Assembly (NCBI RefSeq): GCF_958450345.1 | Contig: NC_088781.1 | Coordinates: forward strand, 25,831,857-25,895,856 | DNA from: Calliphora vicina | Lineage: Eukaryota > Arthropoda > Insecta > Diptera > Calliphoridae | Reading direction: 5' to 3' | Length of the DNA stretch: 64,000 nucleotides | Shown here: piece after piece, positions 11,437 to 23,400 of the stretch | Layout of the letters: every line of letters begins with the position of its first letter | Position numbering within the stretch: the stretch's first letter is position 1 | Translations under genes and position numbers: made by a program | The notes under the pieces: generated by a model | What the model was told of the DNA's origin: nothing | What the model saw: the letters and a program-made list of their open reading frames with translations, nothing else | The model's database searches: none

Positions 11437-12085
11437 CTAATTCCTCGAACAAGCTCCCCGCTTTGCCAATATATTCAAACCACCATCTTGCCAACCAGCC
11501 GCTGGATCATCGGCAACGGCAGCGTATATAATATTCGTGCCATCTTTTAGAAACTTTAAGGCCATGTAAGATTTGTTATTCTCTAACCAAGTGCGTGATT
11601 CTGTAGGTCCCTCAACAGTATCCTTATTTTGATACTGAAATTAACATTAATTATTAATTTAAACAAAATTATTGTTTTCCAAAATTGAGACTAACCCAAC
11701 ATTGATATAATTCCAAAGGTTGATTGTCACTAGTCCACTTTAGCACTTTCAGGCAATAACGAAAGAAGGCGTTATTATTACGTTTCACCTCCAAATGTTT
11801 GCTGTCATTGAGCCGTTGAACTTTGCGCAAAAGATTCGTACAAATTTCAATATCCTTGGGTCGCTTTAGAGTTTTCATTAGAGCCTGGGCAATGCGCAAA
11901 TAATTTTCAAATTGTTCTGCTAAAATTTCATGTTCGTTGAAGGAGGTCGTTGGTTTGGGAGAAGAAGAAGAAGCGGGTGTTGGTGTTAATTCAGTTGGAG
12001 CTGCATCTTTTGTATTTTCAGGTTCCGTCTCAATTTTGGTTGTCTCCTCGGTGGAGTGAAAAGATTCTTCGGTTTCATCAGCCAT
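11437..12085 (-). CDS. Unrecognised 195-residue protein 'D-prime', duplicate of D
   Basis: Exon 1 is 11696-12085 (130 codons) and exon 2 is 11437-11634 (65 codons and stop), with a 61-bp phase-0 intron with GT/AG ends. Compared with D it has one extra Ser in a Ser run and three substitutions that I count (Gln to Glu, Met to Thr, Arg to Gln). In exon 2 I count five silent codon differences against one changed codon, which suggests selection to keep the protein. The upstream 50 bp, including GATAATCAATGGGATAATAA, is conserved, so its promoter was probably copied too. Function unknown. Confidence 0.85.
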
Positions 12086-15000
12086 ATATTAGAAATTTTG
12101 ATAATCAATGGGATAATAAAAAATAATTCGAATTCTTTTTAATCGACTTGATAAATTATGAAATTAATTTGATGTTTTAATAAATGACAGTGAAACATTT
12201 TATAGAATTTTGTATCACATTCAATTCCAATACCCAGCAAACCAATATGCAACCAATTTTTTTAAAATTAATTTTGATAACAAATGTAAAATCAAATCTT
12301 TTTGTTAACATCTATTCGACTAAATAATTGTTGATAAAGGTTTTTGACAACTGAGTTAGGTCTTTGACAGGAGACCTAAGTATATTTATCTATGTTTTGC
12401 ACAGATAACATTTTTGACTGGAGTGTAGAGTGGAGTGACTCTGCCATTGTGAACGTGGCTTTATGATTTCCGCTTTTATTTTTTGCTGAGACAAAACAAT
12501 TCTTGGATCTTGTAAATTTTGAAAATTTCAACAGCCATAGAACATTTTCTTTCATACTCGTATTACCTACCACTTCCTTAAAAATAAAAATCTTTGAAAT
12601 TTATTTATTTTTTATCACATTTAATACTAATTGTTTTTTTATATTTATTATTTTTTCAACTTCCAATTTTACATAAAATTTTTTTTAACATTTTTTTTAT
12701 TTAATTTTTGTTTAGCAAACATGCATTTTATAATTATTATAGATTTGTTTATTTTAAATAATTTATTTATATTGTATTATTGACTAAAAATCATGTTAAC
12801 ATTCATATTATTATTTTGTTTGTTTTATAATTGTATAATTATGTATTACAGTTAATAATTTGTTCATCTTTTATATTACGAAATACTTTTATTAAATGTT
12901 ACCTTTCTCTAACAGAAAATTAAATTATAAATATTTATTTTTCTAATAACAAACTAAATATATATTTATAATAAAAAATTTCTAAAAAAAATGTGTGTGA
13001 AATGTGGTTTGAGTGATAAAAATTTGTGTATAGTATAAGAAAATTGTGCCGTTTTATGATATGATGATTTTTAAAAGAGTATTGAATTGTTATTTTTTTA
13101 ATTATTTCAGAGCTGTAAATACTTAGAGAAGTATGAGTCCAAAGAGCGATTTATTGATCATTTAAATATAACAAGTCTGTTTCTAAATATTTTGCCTATT
13201 GACTGACTTGATATTGTATTATTTTATCAGAGTTTAGAGTCATATTTTATAAATCTTTTCAATTGTTATTAAGAATATTTCACATTTATTAAGATTTATA
13301 AAATATTTCTGTTAAATTCAATTTATAAATTATTTTTATTTTATTTTAATATTAAGCTTAACGAAGTAAAAATTATTGCTCAAATAAGAATGTATTTAGT
13401 TAGCAAATGATGTCATAAGTTGTATGTATTTATGTGTCAAGTTGTGATGGATCTGTTTTGGAACTGAAAATAATAGAATAATGTTAATTACATATGCATG
13501 TTTCTATGTATCTAAATATGTATATAAGAGCCAATGGATTACATGGGATTATATTATCGAACTATTGTTTATTTGAAATTATCGAAAAAATCTTCTAGAG
13601 AATCTGTTATTCATAGCCATTCTGAATCAAATAATAGACATATACTTCAGGTAGTGTATATTTCTATTATTTGATTCCGAAAGGTTCGCAGCAGTACAGT
13701 GAAGTTAAATCTGATAAATTAGATGGTTTTGAAAATTGTATCTGATGGATTGAACAGACAATTAGTTTTCCCTTGGTACGAGTTATTAATTTCAATATTC
13801 AGTTTAACTGAAAACTTCTAAATCATCTTGTATGAATCCCAGTTCTCACTGACAACCAGCAGCGAATATTAAATGCGAATACTATATGACGAATATGAGT
13901 TACCTTAACAGCAATAAGTGGAGGCTTCCATTTTGATGGCTATAGAGAAAATCATTGCTAAATTTCTCGATAAAATAAATTTCAGGAAAATAATTAGGAT
14001 TAATATTATTAGGAATCATTTAATAAAGATGTTGCTGGCACAAACTAAGCAGGAGTTGAGCTCTACTGGTTCTAGAATGACAATCGATCTAGAATATATT
14101 GTAAGGAAACATGTGAAACATTTTCATGGTATGGTTTTTAAGGAATAATAGCATTACAAATTTAGTTCTATTTTAATATTATTCCTAATATCCAACACTA
14201 AGATTCTGATGGAAAATTATTTGTCATTAATCTGCCGATTTTTTTTGTCATTGGTGATCTCTGTGTAATGAGTTGTCGGAAAATAAGAGATCTTGGAGAG
14301 GGTGGTACAGTAATAGAAAACCAGGGGCCGAATTACCGCATTTGATATCGAGTAAAATTTATCATAATTTTCTTATGTGAGATTATGGCATTCGATATCG
14401 AGCAAGAAATTTTGTAAATTTTATCATAATTTCGATATCATCATCAGTTTTCGATACGATAGCTCATTCGATCACGAATGCGTTAATTTGGCCCTAGTTT
14501 CCTAACAAAGCCAAGTTTTGTTGGTCACCAATTGTGACCTCTCTATAAATTTATAAGGTAAAAATTCCCAAGCGGCCAGATGACGACATTTTTATGGCGT
14601 TCGTATTCTGAATAATGATCGTTTCAGAGCGACGTACATTAAACAAGAGGTGACTTTGAATGTATTTATTATTTTTAACCAACATATGATAGATCGCCTT
14701 GCAAAAGTATTCAGAACATTCAAGGGATTTCCCGAATGATTGGGTATTGTGGTGTAAACAACTTTTTTTTGTTGGATTTGAATGTTGAATTTCAGACCCA
14801 TAGATTACAGATTCGTCATCGTCTTTTTTTTATACCAAATTATGATCTCTAGATACATAGCCAATGGGTCCGAACGAGTTCAACTATTAAAATAAACTCA
14901 CATGAATGTGAGCGGAACTCAATAATAAGCATCAAAAACGAAAAGATAATTCGATTTATACAACATTATTAACATGTGACATGTTATGTTAGTGTCGATC

Positions 15001-16714
15001 ACAGCTCTTGATCGATCATTGATGGTTTGTTATACATAAGAAGCAGCGATTAAATTAGCTGACTTTGCTTTATCCTAATAATAGCAGTAATGGAGTGCTT
15101 TTAGTCGGTAAAGAAGTAAAGCCTTCATCCGTAATGCATTTTATTGTTTAAATCGCAAATTTCACAGAAGATTTTCTAAAAAATTAAAAAAAATTTCAAA
15201 TCAACTTAAATCCCATGTAATTTTTGGACTAAATTAAAATTAAATGAACTTATTTTTAAGAAACCTAATAATTAATTGACTAATTTACAATACATACAGA
15301 ATTCTTAAATAAATATTCTAACATTAAATCTATGAAAATCAATAACATGTTTTACATGTTGTAGCAAATTAATTAAACAAAAAATAAAGGGCGCTACAAA
15401 CTAAGTCCCCAATGAACAAAGTCCCCAAACCGCAAATGAATTAAGGCCCCAAAATTTAATATAGAAAAAACCAACAACAAAATTTAGGGACTTAGTTAAT
15501 TTTTGGGGATTTATTTCATTTCTAAAATTGGGGATTTAATTCATTATGAAATTACTCTGGGGTGTATCAAAAATTGGCTTCGCTCAGAAAAGTTGTTTTG
15601 CATTGCCGGCCTTAGGCCGGACGCATATGTTTCGTCCTCTGGGGTGTATCAAAAATTGGCTTCGCTCAGAGAAGTTTTTTTGCATTGCGCATTCTGGGCG
15701 TAGCCGGTTTTTGATACACCCCAGAGGAGAAAACCTTTGCGCACGGCCAAAGGCCGGCAATGCAAAATGTTTTTAGTATGCGAAGACGGTTTCTTTTTCA
15801 TTTTGGTTGGGAGTTTATTTCATTTAGAACTTTTGGGTTTTAATTCATAATGAATTAAGCCCCTAATTTTGGGATTTTAATTCATTTGTGGTTTGCGGAC
15901 TTTGTTCGTAGCGCCAAAATAAAGAATTAATATCAATTATAATAAAGATATTCAAAACAAATATATGAACAGTGAGAACAGTGCAGTACATACATATTTT
16001 GTATTTTTTTCTTTATATAACCCCGTGTCTATACTTGACAAATATTTATCATAACAATTAATGACGTTTGTTGTCAAGACAAAGTTGTCTGAGCAAAAGC
16101 ACTAACAATTTTGTCATAACAAAGCAAAGATACTAATAAATGGGTACTATACCTGAACATTTTTATTTTGATGTTTATCATGACACAAATTTATCAGCTA
16201 TAGACATAGGGTTAAGAACAATAAATATTTATGAAATGTTTATCTAATTTTGTTCAATAATAGATCACTGCTGTTCAAACATTGTAAATAATATGTTATT
16301 TGTTGAGAAAATCTTTAAAATACCAGCCTACTGCATATTTTGATTCAATTAAAAAATGTTCGAATGAAACCAAACATTCTGTTTATATTCATTCGAATAA
16401 TTAATATAATAAATTATGCTGTAAACCCCTCAAACTAAGCTTGTTAAAAATTCTTAATATAAGTATGTATTTTAACAAATAAAAGCAACATTTAAACAAT
16501 TTTGTATACTTTAAAATAAACTAAAATCGTTTATAACCTAAAAATCTATTGTAAAATTCAACATAACCTATAAAGAAATATTCTTGTCATTTATTTTGTT
16601 TTTTGTAAACTTTTAGCTTGTAAACACATCAAAACCAACACTGAATGATATTTATTTATTGACTATAACACTTTCTGTTTGTTACTTATTGTAGTTGCTA
16701 ATTTGTTGCTTTCC
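12086..16714. other. AT-rich intergenic region, no recognised gene
   Basis: Between the start of D-prime and the stop of the receptor gene. Mostly AT-rich sequence; 12,590-13,400 is extreme. Short open stretches such as 13918-14148 show no family signature or splice structure. The terminal-inverted-repeat element at 15390-15915 is the only clear structure. On the minus strand an overlapping AATAAATAAA at 16651-16660 is the likely polyadenylation signal of the receptor gene, about 55 bp past its stop. Confidence 0.6.
15390..15915. mobile_element. TIR element with 9-bp target duplication and GC-rich foldback core
   Basis: Ends are inverted: GGCGCTACAAACTAAGTCCC on the left and a near complement ending TTCGTAGCGCC on the right, with similarity extending about 60 bp inward (GCAAATGAATTAA). 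Both sides carry AAAATAAAG (15381-15389 and 15916-15924), a perfect 9-bp duplication. That length fits Mutator-like or Foldback elements. The core at 15556-15775 is GC-rich: TGGGGTGTATCAAAAATTGG occurs twice directly and once inverted, and GCCGGCCTTAGGCCGG is itself palindromic. There is no transposase, so it is non-autonomous. Confidence 0.88.
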
Positions 16715-17444
16715 TTAGACCACAATGGGTGTTCGAACATCCAAAGTTTTACTATCGGTTAAAGTGGATGATAACGAACACGATGTATTATTGTTATTCA
16801 CTTGACTTTCCATATCTAGATCGCCAGACTGGAAATTATTATTATCCATGGTAATAAGAGCCAACGAGGGTACTCGATGAATTTCAACAATTTCGGTGAG
16901 CGTTACACCTTCTTCTTCTGAATCGGAGGGATGATATTGGGCCGGTGCCTTCAGATGGGTGGGATATTTGAAGTAGGCCGGCAATGGGGGAGAAGGTGAA
17001 CGTATGGCATACATGGAGGAGGAAGAAGTGGGTGATTGTAAAATTGCATCATCGAATACTGTTGGTTCGAGCTCTGTACTATCGGGCGATATAATGGTGG
17101 TGGTAGTTTTAGAAGTCGAATCCGATGAATCGGTTAATTCATTCATTTCGGCCATCATTTGCTCGATGCGTATGTGAGCCACCTCATCACTATCCTCATC
17201 GGAATTTAGGGCATAATAGAGATTGGTGCCAATCTCAGTGCCAAAAACATTACGAAATTGTTGAAATAATTTTTGGGCCTCTTCGTCATCTGGCTGGTCA
17301 AGCTGGCCATGTTGTTCGTATGGCTGATCCGTTGTAGTCCAAATAAAATTATCATTTGAGCAATCTTTTTCACTTCGTTGACCTCGTCAAACTTTTTCGG
17401 TAGATTTTGTTTTTGATTTTGTCGGTGTTAAGTTGGTGGGGAAT
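16715..17444 (-). CDS. Receptor exon 12: terminal tail with an in-frame TGA
   Basis: Begins at the AAAACAG acceptor ending at 17445, which gives a typical 67-bp intron and continues the frame as FPTNLTPTKSKTKSTEKV. A TGA follows at 17389-17387 with C as the next base. The same frame then stays open for 223 codons to TAA at 16717-16715. The extension has ordered features: DQPDDEEAQKLFQQFRNVFG, a run of acidic residues (SDEDSDEV), PSPPLPAYFKYP and a C-terminus RTPIVV. A second AG at 17374-17373 would remove exactly 72 bp including the TGA and keep frame, but it has no pyrimidine tract. Confidence 0.8.
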
Positions 17445-20400
17445 CTGTTTTAGAACATTAATTAATTTGTGTACTTTCTTTTAAATCCCACAAACAGAAC
17501 AAAAAACTCACCCTTTATTAATGGAACCTGTATGCGAGTCATCTTGTCCCGTTTTGGAAGTTTGTGTTTGCGTTGAAGACATATTACTTTTACTGAATGG
17601 TGCCTGGAACGAGGTGGAGGTTATGGTAAAATAGCCTCCAGGTTTGGGTTTCAAATGTCTATTATTGATTTGCATATGTACAGTCTTCATGAATTCAATT
17701 TGATGGGCTAATTTTTGTATTTGCTCCTGTGGAATTATTTAAGATAGTATTTATAACAAGGAGTTTTTTTTAATGTTAAAGTTGTTTAGTTACTTACCTT
17801 TAATTCTTCATTTTCCTGGTATAAATCAGGTGACTCGTCGGGCACTAATCCCACGCCATTTAATGAAAATGATGCTGTTATACTTCTAACTTTGGCCTTT
17901 TGATCCCATTTATCTCCTTGTCCTTTAAAAATTCGCGATATTTTGGGTCCAAATACCAGAGCAATTGTGGTGGTGGTTGACAGTTGGGTTCTAAGAAAAC
18001 CCAAAGCGTATTTAATGTCCGGTCCCGCTTGTGGATAGATTAAAATGCTGGGAAGTAAAGGAGAAGTAGCAAACATGAATTATTTGAGTATCTACAGCAT
18101 TTAGCTAATTATATAAGTAGGATGCTTTGATAGTTACATTTTTTTGGGGATTCAAATTGTTTGAACGAAAACGTGTAGTATATATATAAGGATCTATTCT
18201 GAAAGACCTATTCAGAACTAACTCTAAGAGATTATAATTTTTTCGACTTTGTTAGGTCTATCCTTATAAAATTACATCCAAGACCTAAAAAAGAACAAGT
18301 TTTTATTCCTTGGTTGAACTATGCTGATGTCTAGCGATTTAATTTGAAGACAAGCATTTACAACATTCTAAAAACTCAACAAGATCCTCACATAATTTGT
18401 GATAACTTGAAGCTCAATGAAATGTTTTTTATACCCTTCACCTTCGTGAGAAGGGTATATATAAGTTTGTCATTCCGTTTGTAATTTCCACAATATAATT
18501 TTCCGACCCTATAAAGTATATAAGTATATTCTGGATCCTTATAGATAGCGGAGTCGATTAAGCCATGTCCGTCTGTCCGTCTGTCTGTTGAAATCAATTT
18601 TCTAAAGACCCCAGATATCTTTGGGTTACAAATCTTTAGACATGCTTCGAGAAGTTTCCTATTTAAAATCAGCTAAATCGGTCCACAAATGGCTGAGATA
18701 TGCACCCCTATCGCGTATCAATATTTCACATGAAATATGTTCCCTTTTCCTTTCATCGTTCATCAACTTTGTTCACGTGAAAAAATTCCCCTTGTTGTGA
18801 AATTTTTAGATGGAATTTTGTTAACAATACAGAGCTGTTACGAACAAAATTAACTATTGTGAATGAAAAGTTCATGGGAATATCACGATAGCAATTTTCC
18901 CTTCGAGGGAAATGGATATTTCATGGGAACAAAATTTTACATGTTGTTGCCGATAGGGGTGATGAGGAAAAAACCAGGACAACCTCGATTTTTGACCTAT
19001 ATCTGGATTACTAACTCATTAATATAGACAATATGGATATCTAATGATAGATATTTCAAAGACCTTTGCAACGACGTATATAAGTTGAACCTACAATGGG
19101 TCAAAATCGGAAAAAATATGTTTTAACCTGAATTTTTTTTTCACCAAAAAAAAGTAAAAAAAAATAATTTTTTTTTTTAATTTAAAAAAAAAATTCGAAA
19201 AATTTTTTTATTCCAAAAATTGAATATTTAAAATTTGTATTTTGAAGGTGAAGGGTATATAAGATTCGGCACAGCCGAATATAGCTCTCTTACTTGTTAA
19301 ATATGTCATTCTAAATAACAACGTGTAAAAAAACTTGTCAAAAGGTCAAAGGAATTCCGCAATTCTTAAAAATTGAGGCGAAAATCCCAAAAATGGTATT
19401 TTTACAATTTTGCCCATAGGGTTTACATTTCCTTCGGGGCTGGTATAAATAGAGAACACATCAAGTTTTCCAAAGCTGCTTTTCGATTTTTGATCCCAGC
19501 TTTAGGATTTTAGAACATGTGGCTCAAGTTTTAAATTTTGATAAAAAAATAGGTAAAATTCCGTAAGGAGCGATATATTCGAAAAATTGGACATGATTTT
19601 TATACCAAAATTTTCTCTGTAAAGATAACTTACAGAAAAACAACAAAATTTTATGTTCTTAAATAAAGCTTTTTTTTTATTTTTGCAACAAAATTTTACT
19701 ATTTTTTTGAATTTTTAAATTGAAAATCGTTTATTTTTGGATCCATAATTGATATTGCTCTGAAGTCTTTTGTATATTATTGGTAATTTAGTTGTCTAAC
19801 TAACTAAATTTTTAAAAAAGCGGACCAAGGTATGGCAAAATTTTCAAATGCCTATAACTCGGAAATTATAATAGATAAATAGCACACATAAGAACGTTTT
19901 CTAAAAATATAAAAATATTTGAAATGGCACATGTTAAAAAATGTTACATGTCGAAGGTACCCTACATTGAGCCAGCATTTGAAGGGCCCATTTTAATAAA
20001 TTAAACTTAAATATTCCATGGCTACTTTCACGTCAAAATTTATCCCGATCACACCAGCCTTTTTTTATTTCCAAAAAATGTTGATTCTGCCTCACTGTGT
20101 ACTCTTGATCATTGATGACAACCTATTTTAGAGGATACAACAACCGGTTTTGAATGATTGGTTATAAGAGAGAACGAAAACCGTTCTCTCCGTTGTAAGG
20201 TTAAACAGGTCTCGGCAGCCAAGTCTTTTCTTTATTTGTTGACCTGTACACACAGAAAAGAGATTTATTGGAAATCGGTTCTGATTATAAAAATTTAATA
20301 ATGTGGAAGGAAATTGTATTGGTATTATTAAAATACTATAAATTGAATAGAATTTCTATGTTTAGTATCATAAAACCATAATCGTAATTAAAATATGATT

Positions 20401-23400
20401 CCCAAAACTGTAAAACACCGGTTTGTGTCTTTACTAAACATAAATAAATTTATTCGGAAATCACAATCGAATTAATTTTAGTATAATAATAGTTGCAATT
20501 GAAAAATTCGATTATGATTTACATAATAAAGCCAAATTCGAGTTTATCAACCAATAGAAATATTTGTTTGTTTTTTTGACATTTTGAAAAAAAAATATTA
20601 AAATACTTAAAACGAATGCAAAAATGAAAGAAATTAAAACATTATCCACAAAAACCTAAAGAAGTAATCAATTAAAATAATGAAGATTATGCTGAGGATT
20701 CGAATGGGTAAGCTGATAATTATTTTCGCTAGATACAACATAGTTTATGTATTTATTGGCAAACACATACATACATACATATTTAGGAGCTTTCCTACAA
20801 TTAATGTTTTCACTAAAGATTTTTTTATACTCTTGCAGATTAATGAATTCATTAGGCGTCGTACTTCCTTATTTTGCAAGATATTGTCATGAAGTTAAGG
20901 CTTGCTGAAGGATTTACTTGCGTCTAACTCCTGAAAAGTTTTTGCAAACCACACTACGAAATGATGCATGACTATGAAGTCAACCATCTGAGGTAGAGTA
21001 TCGTACGGTTTTCCCGTTATTTGCTGTCCAATCCAAATAAATGCAGACGTCGTAATATTTCAATATTTAAAACATTAATTATTGTATTTTACTAGTTTTC
21101 TTGTATTAAATAAAATATGTCAATTGAAAAAAAAAATAATTTTGAAATTAATTCACAATAGTATATTTTTATTGTTTTTGAAAACAGTTACGAGTACCAT
21201 ATTAATTCAGTTATTGTAACCGAATTTGGTGATAGTAGTTGCAACCGACAAAATTCGATTGGCGCCAAATTCGGTTGTGATTACGAATCTGTTTTCTCTG
21301 TGTATTATTTTCATTATAAACTATTAAACAAATTACAGTTACACTTTGTTCTACTTCACTTTACTGCAGTTTCTTTTCAATTATTAAAAATCCTTCCTTT
21401 ATTTATTATCTCCAAACAAAAGTATAATTCGCTTGTATTATTCTAAATCATTTAACCCATTTTCTCTACTACAGACATTACTTGGTTAGAGCAATAAAGA
21501 AATATTAAGAACTATTGTCCTGAATGCATCATTCAAAACTAAATACATATGTCTTTTAGACAAGTACTTACTGTAGTGCCACCATTGTTATATTAACCAG
21601 GGCAATATTATAAATGGCATATGAGATGAGACGCGCCTCATTGTATAGTGACTCTGCATTGCGGACATTATAACAAACACGTATGCCCCAGGCCAAGAAT
21701 AACACTTCACCAATGGCCAAACTATGATCCCACCAATTGTAAGAGCATTGTTTGAATTTTAAGCCAGCCTCATCATTTATCTGTAACAATAAAGAGAACA
21801 ATAAATGTAAAAAAATTAAATTATAAAAAATATAATTAGTGACGAATGAATTGGCTTACAAATACTGCATAGGGAGTATCCGATATTGTCCATGTACCCA
21901 AATATATTAACATCACCAGCAATATGGGTACCATCCACTGCAATAGTTGTTGATCGGTTAGTTTAACTTTGTGGGCTGACTTAACGCGATACGTTAAAGA
22001 TACTCTGGAAAGAGAAATTTTGAAAATTTCTACGTTATGAATACTGTTACGAAATTTGACTATCAATTTGAATGGTTTTAACATCTGGTTTCATATCCTC
22101 CATCTTTTGTATACATTGTCAAAAGTGGATACTAAAAACGTAACACTACATTTGTAAGCATTAGAGCGGAAACTCTGCTGTCAAAGTCCTAACTCAGTTG
22201 CCAAAATCCTAAGTGATGAGAATGTATGTGTGATTACTTTTTAGTAATTTTTACTAAAATATTTTTTTTCGAAAGATTGAAGAAATAGCTATCTAAACTA
22301 TTTGGAACATATTTTGCTAAGAACAATAGGTAATAAGTTACATGGATGAGAAAAATCACATGTTTGGCCAAAATGTGATCGGTTCCCTCTAACTCAGAGA
22401 GTTCTGGACCGATCTTGTTGAAAAATTGTGTCTGAATTACTCCCGATCGGAAGACATCGATTTTAAAAGTTGGTTCAATTGACGTGAAATCCCCCATAAA
22501 AAAATTTAAATTTAAGAAAAAAATTTAAAATTTAATAAATTAAAAAAAAAATTAAAATAAGAACTCGAAAATTTTTTTTTCAAAAAAATTAAAAAACTGC
22601 TTTGGAAAAAAAAAATAAATTTTGTTTACCTAAAAATATTTAAAACTTTTATTTTGAAGTATAATTTGGTGAAGGGTATATAAGATTCGTCACAGCCGAA
22701 TATAGCTCTCTTACTTGTTTGGTTTGATGTTTTTTCTTGTTTCCACTATGTGTTGAAATTAAAATTGGGAATGCAACTGAAAATTAACAAAAAATCTTTG
22801 TTTTGGTATTCTTTATAGGGAGCTTAAAGTCAAAGGTCTAACAGCACATTTCTAACAATTTAAGTAAACTTTGACCTTCTATTCGTTGATCACAGGATAT
22901 TTGAGTTTAGTTGACTTTTAGCAGTTTAAAATTAACTTTTTGTTTTTCGATTTTTTCAACTTATTTCCTTAACTTACCTCCATGTTTTCATTAACAGTGA
23001 TGTGTAGGTAATGCAGAAGCCCATGTGTCGGGTCCATTTTGTTATAATACACCAAGTAGTATCCAGAAAGGGGAATATAGCAACCATCTGCAAATAAAAT
23101 ATATAAAAGAATTTAGTTTTTGCATTTTTAAACTCATTTTAATAAACAAAGTTTTATTATTTCGAAACCTTTTATTAAGGATGTAGTAATTATTATTATT
23201 TTAGCCTTTTATTAGTTACTTAACATGTTTATGTTAAAGTAAAAGTTATATTTAATTTAAATATACATTTAATACCTTTTTAGAATATGTATGATATTCT
23301 TTTCACAAATCCCTTTTGGCATCATAAAGCTTTAACAAAATTAAACCAATTATTGTTTGCATAGAAATATAGAATTTCTATGAAAATATTTGAACAAAAT

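Larger units (their letters stand above)
10012..12140. repeat. Tandem duplication, unit 2 (Ly6 C-prime plus gene D-prime)
   Basis: Second copy of the block at 8300-10012, head to tail. It is about 400 bp longer because of later insertions between C-prime and D-prime: roughly 90 bp around 10810-10900, a 110-bp MITE at 10909-11018, and roughly 200 bp around 11050-11240. Coding parts are nearly identical to unit 1. Confidence 0.9.
18048..21571. other. Receptor intron 9, repeat-filled
   Basis: About 3.5 kb between exons 9 and 10. It contains a nested stack of elements at about 18300-20098 and a candidate TIR element at about 20250-21305. No extra exon is seen. Confidence 0.7.

Noticed and set aside
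13918..14148. 76-codon plus frame in the 12-16 kb gap
   Set aside because: No recognised motif, signal peptide or splice partners; expected by chance in AT-rich DNA of this length.
15546..15776. 76-codon plus frame in GC-rich sequence, perhaps a bacterial fragment
   Set aside because: It is inside an element with inverted ends and a 9-bp duplication and is made of direct and inverted repeats; no protein motif.
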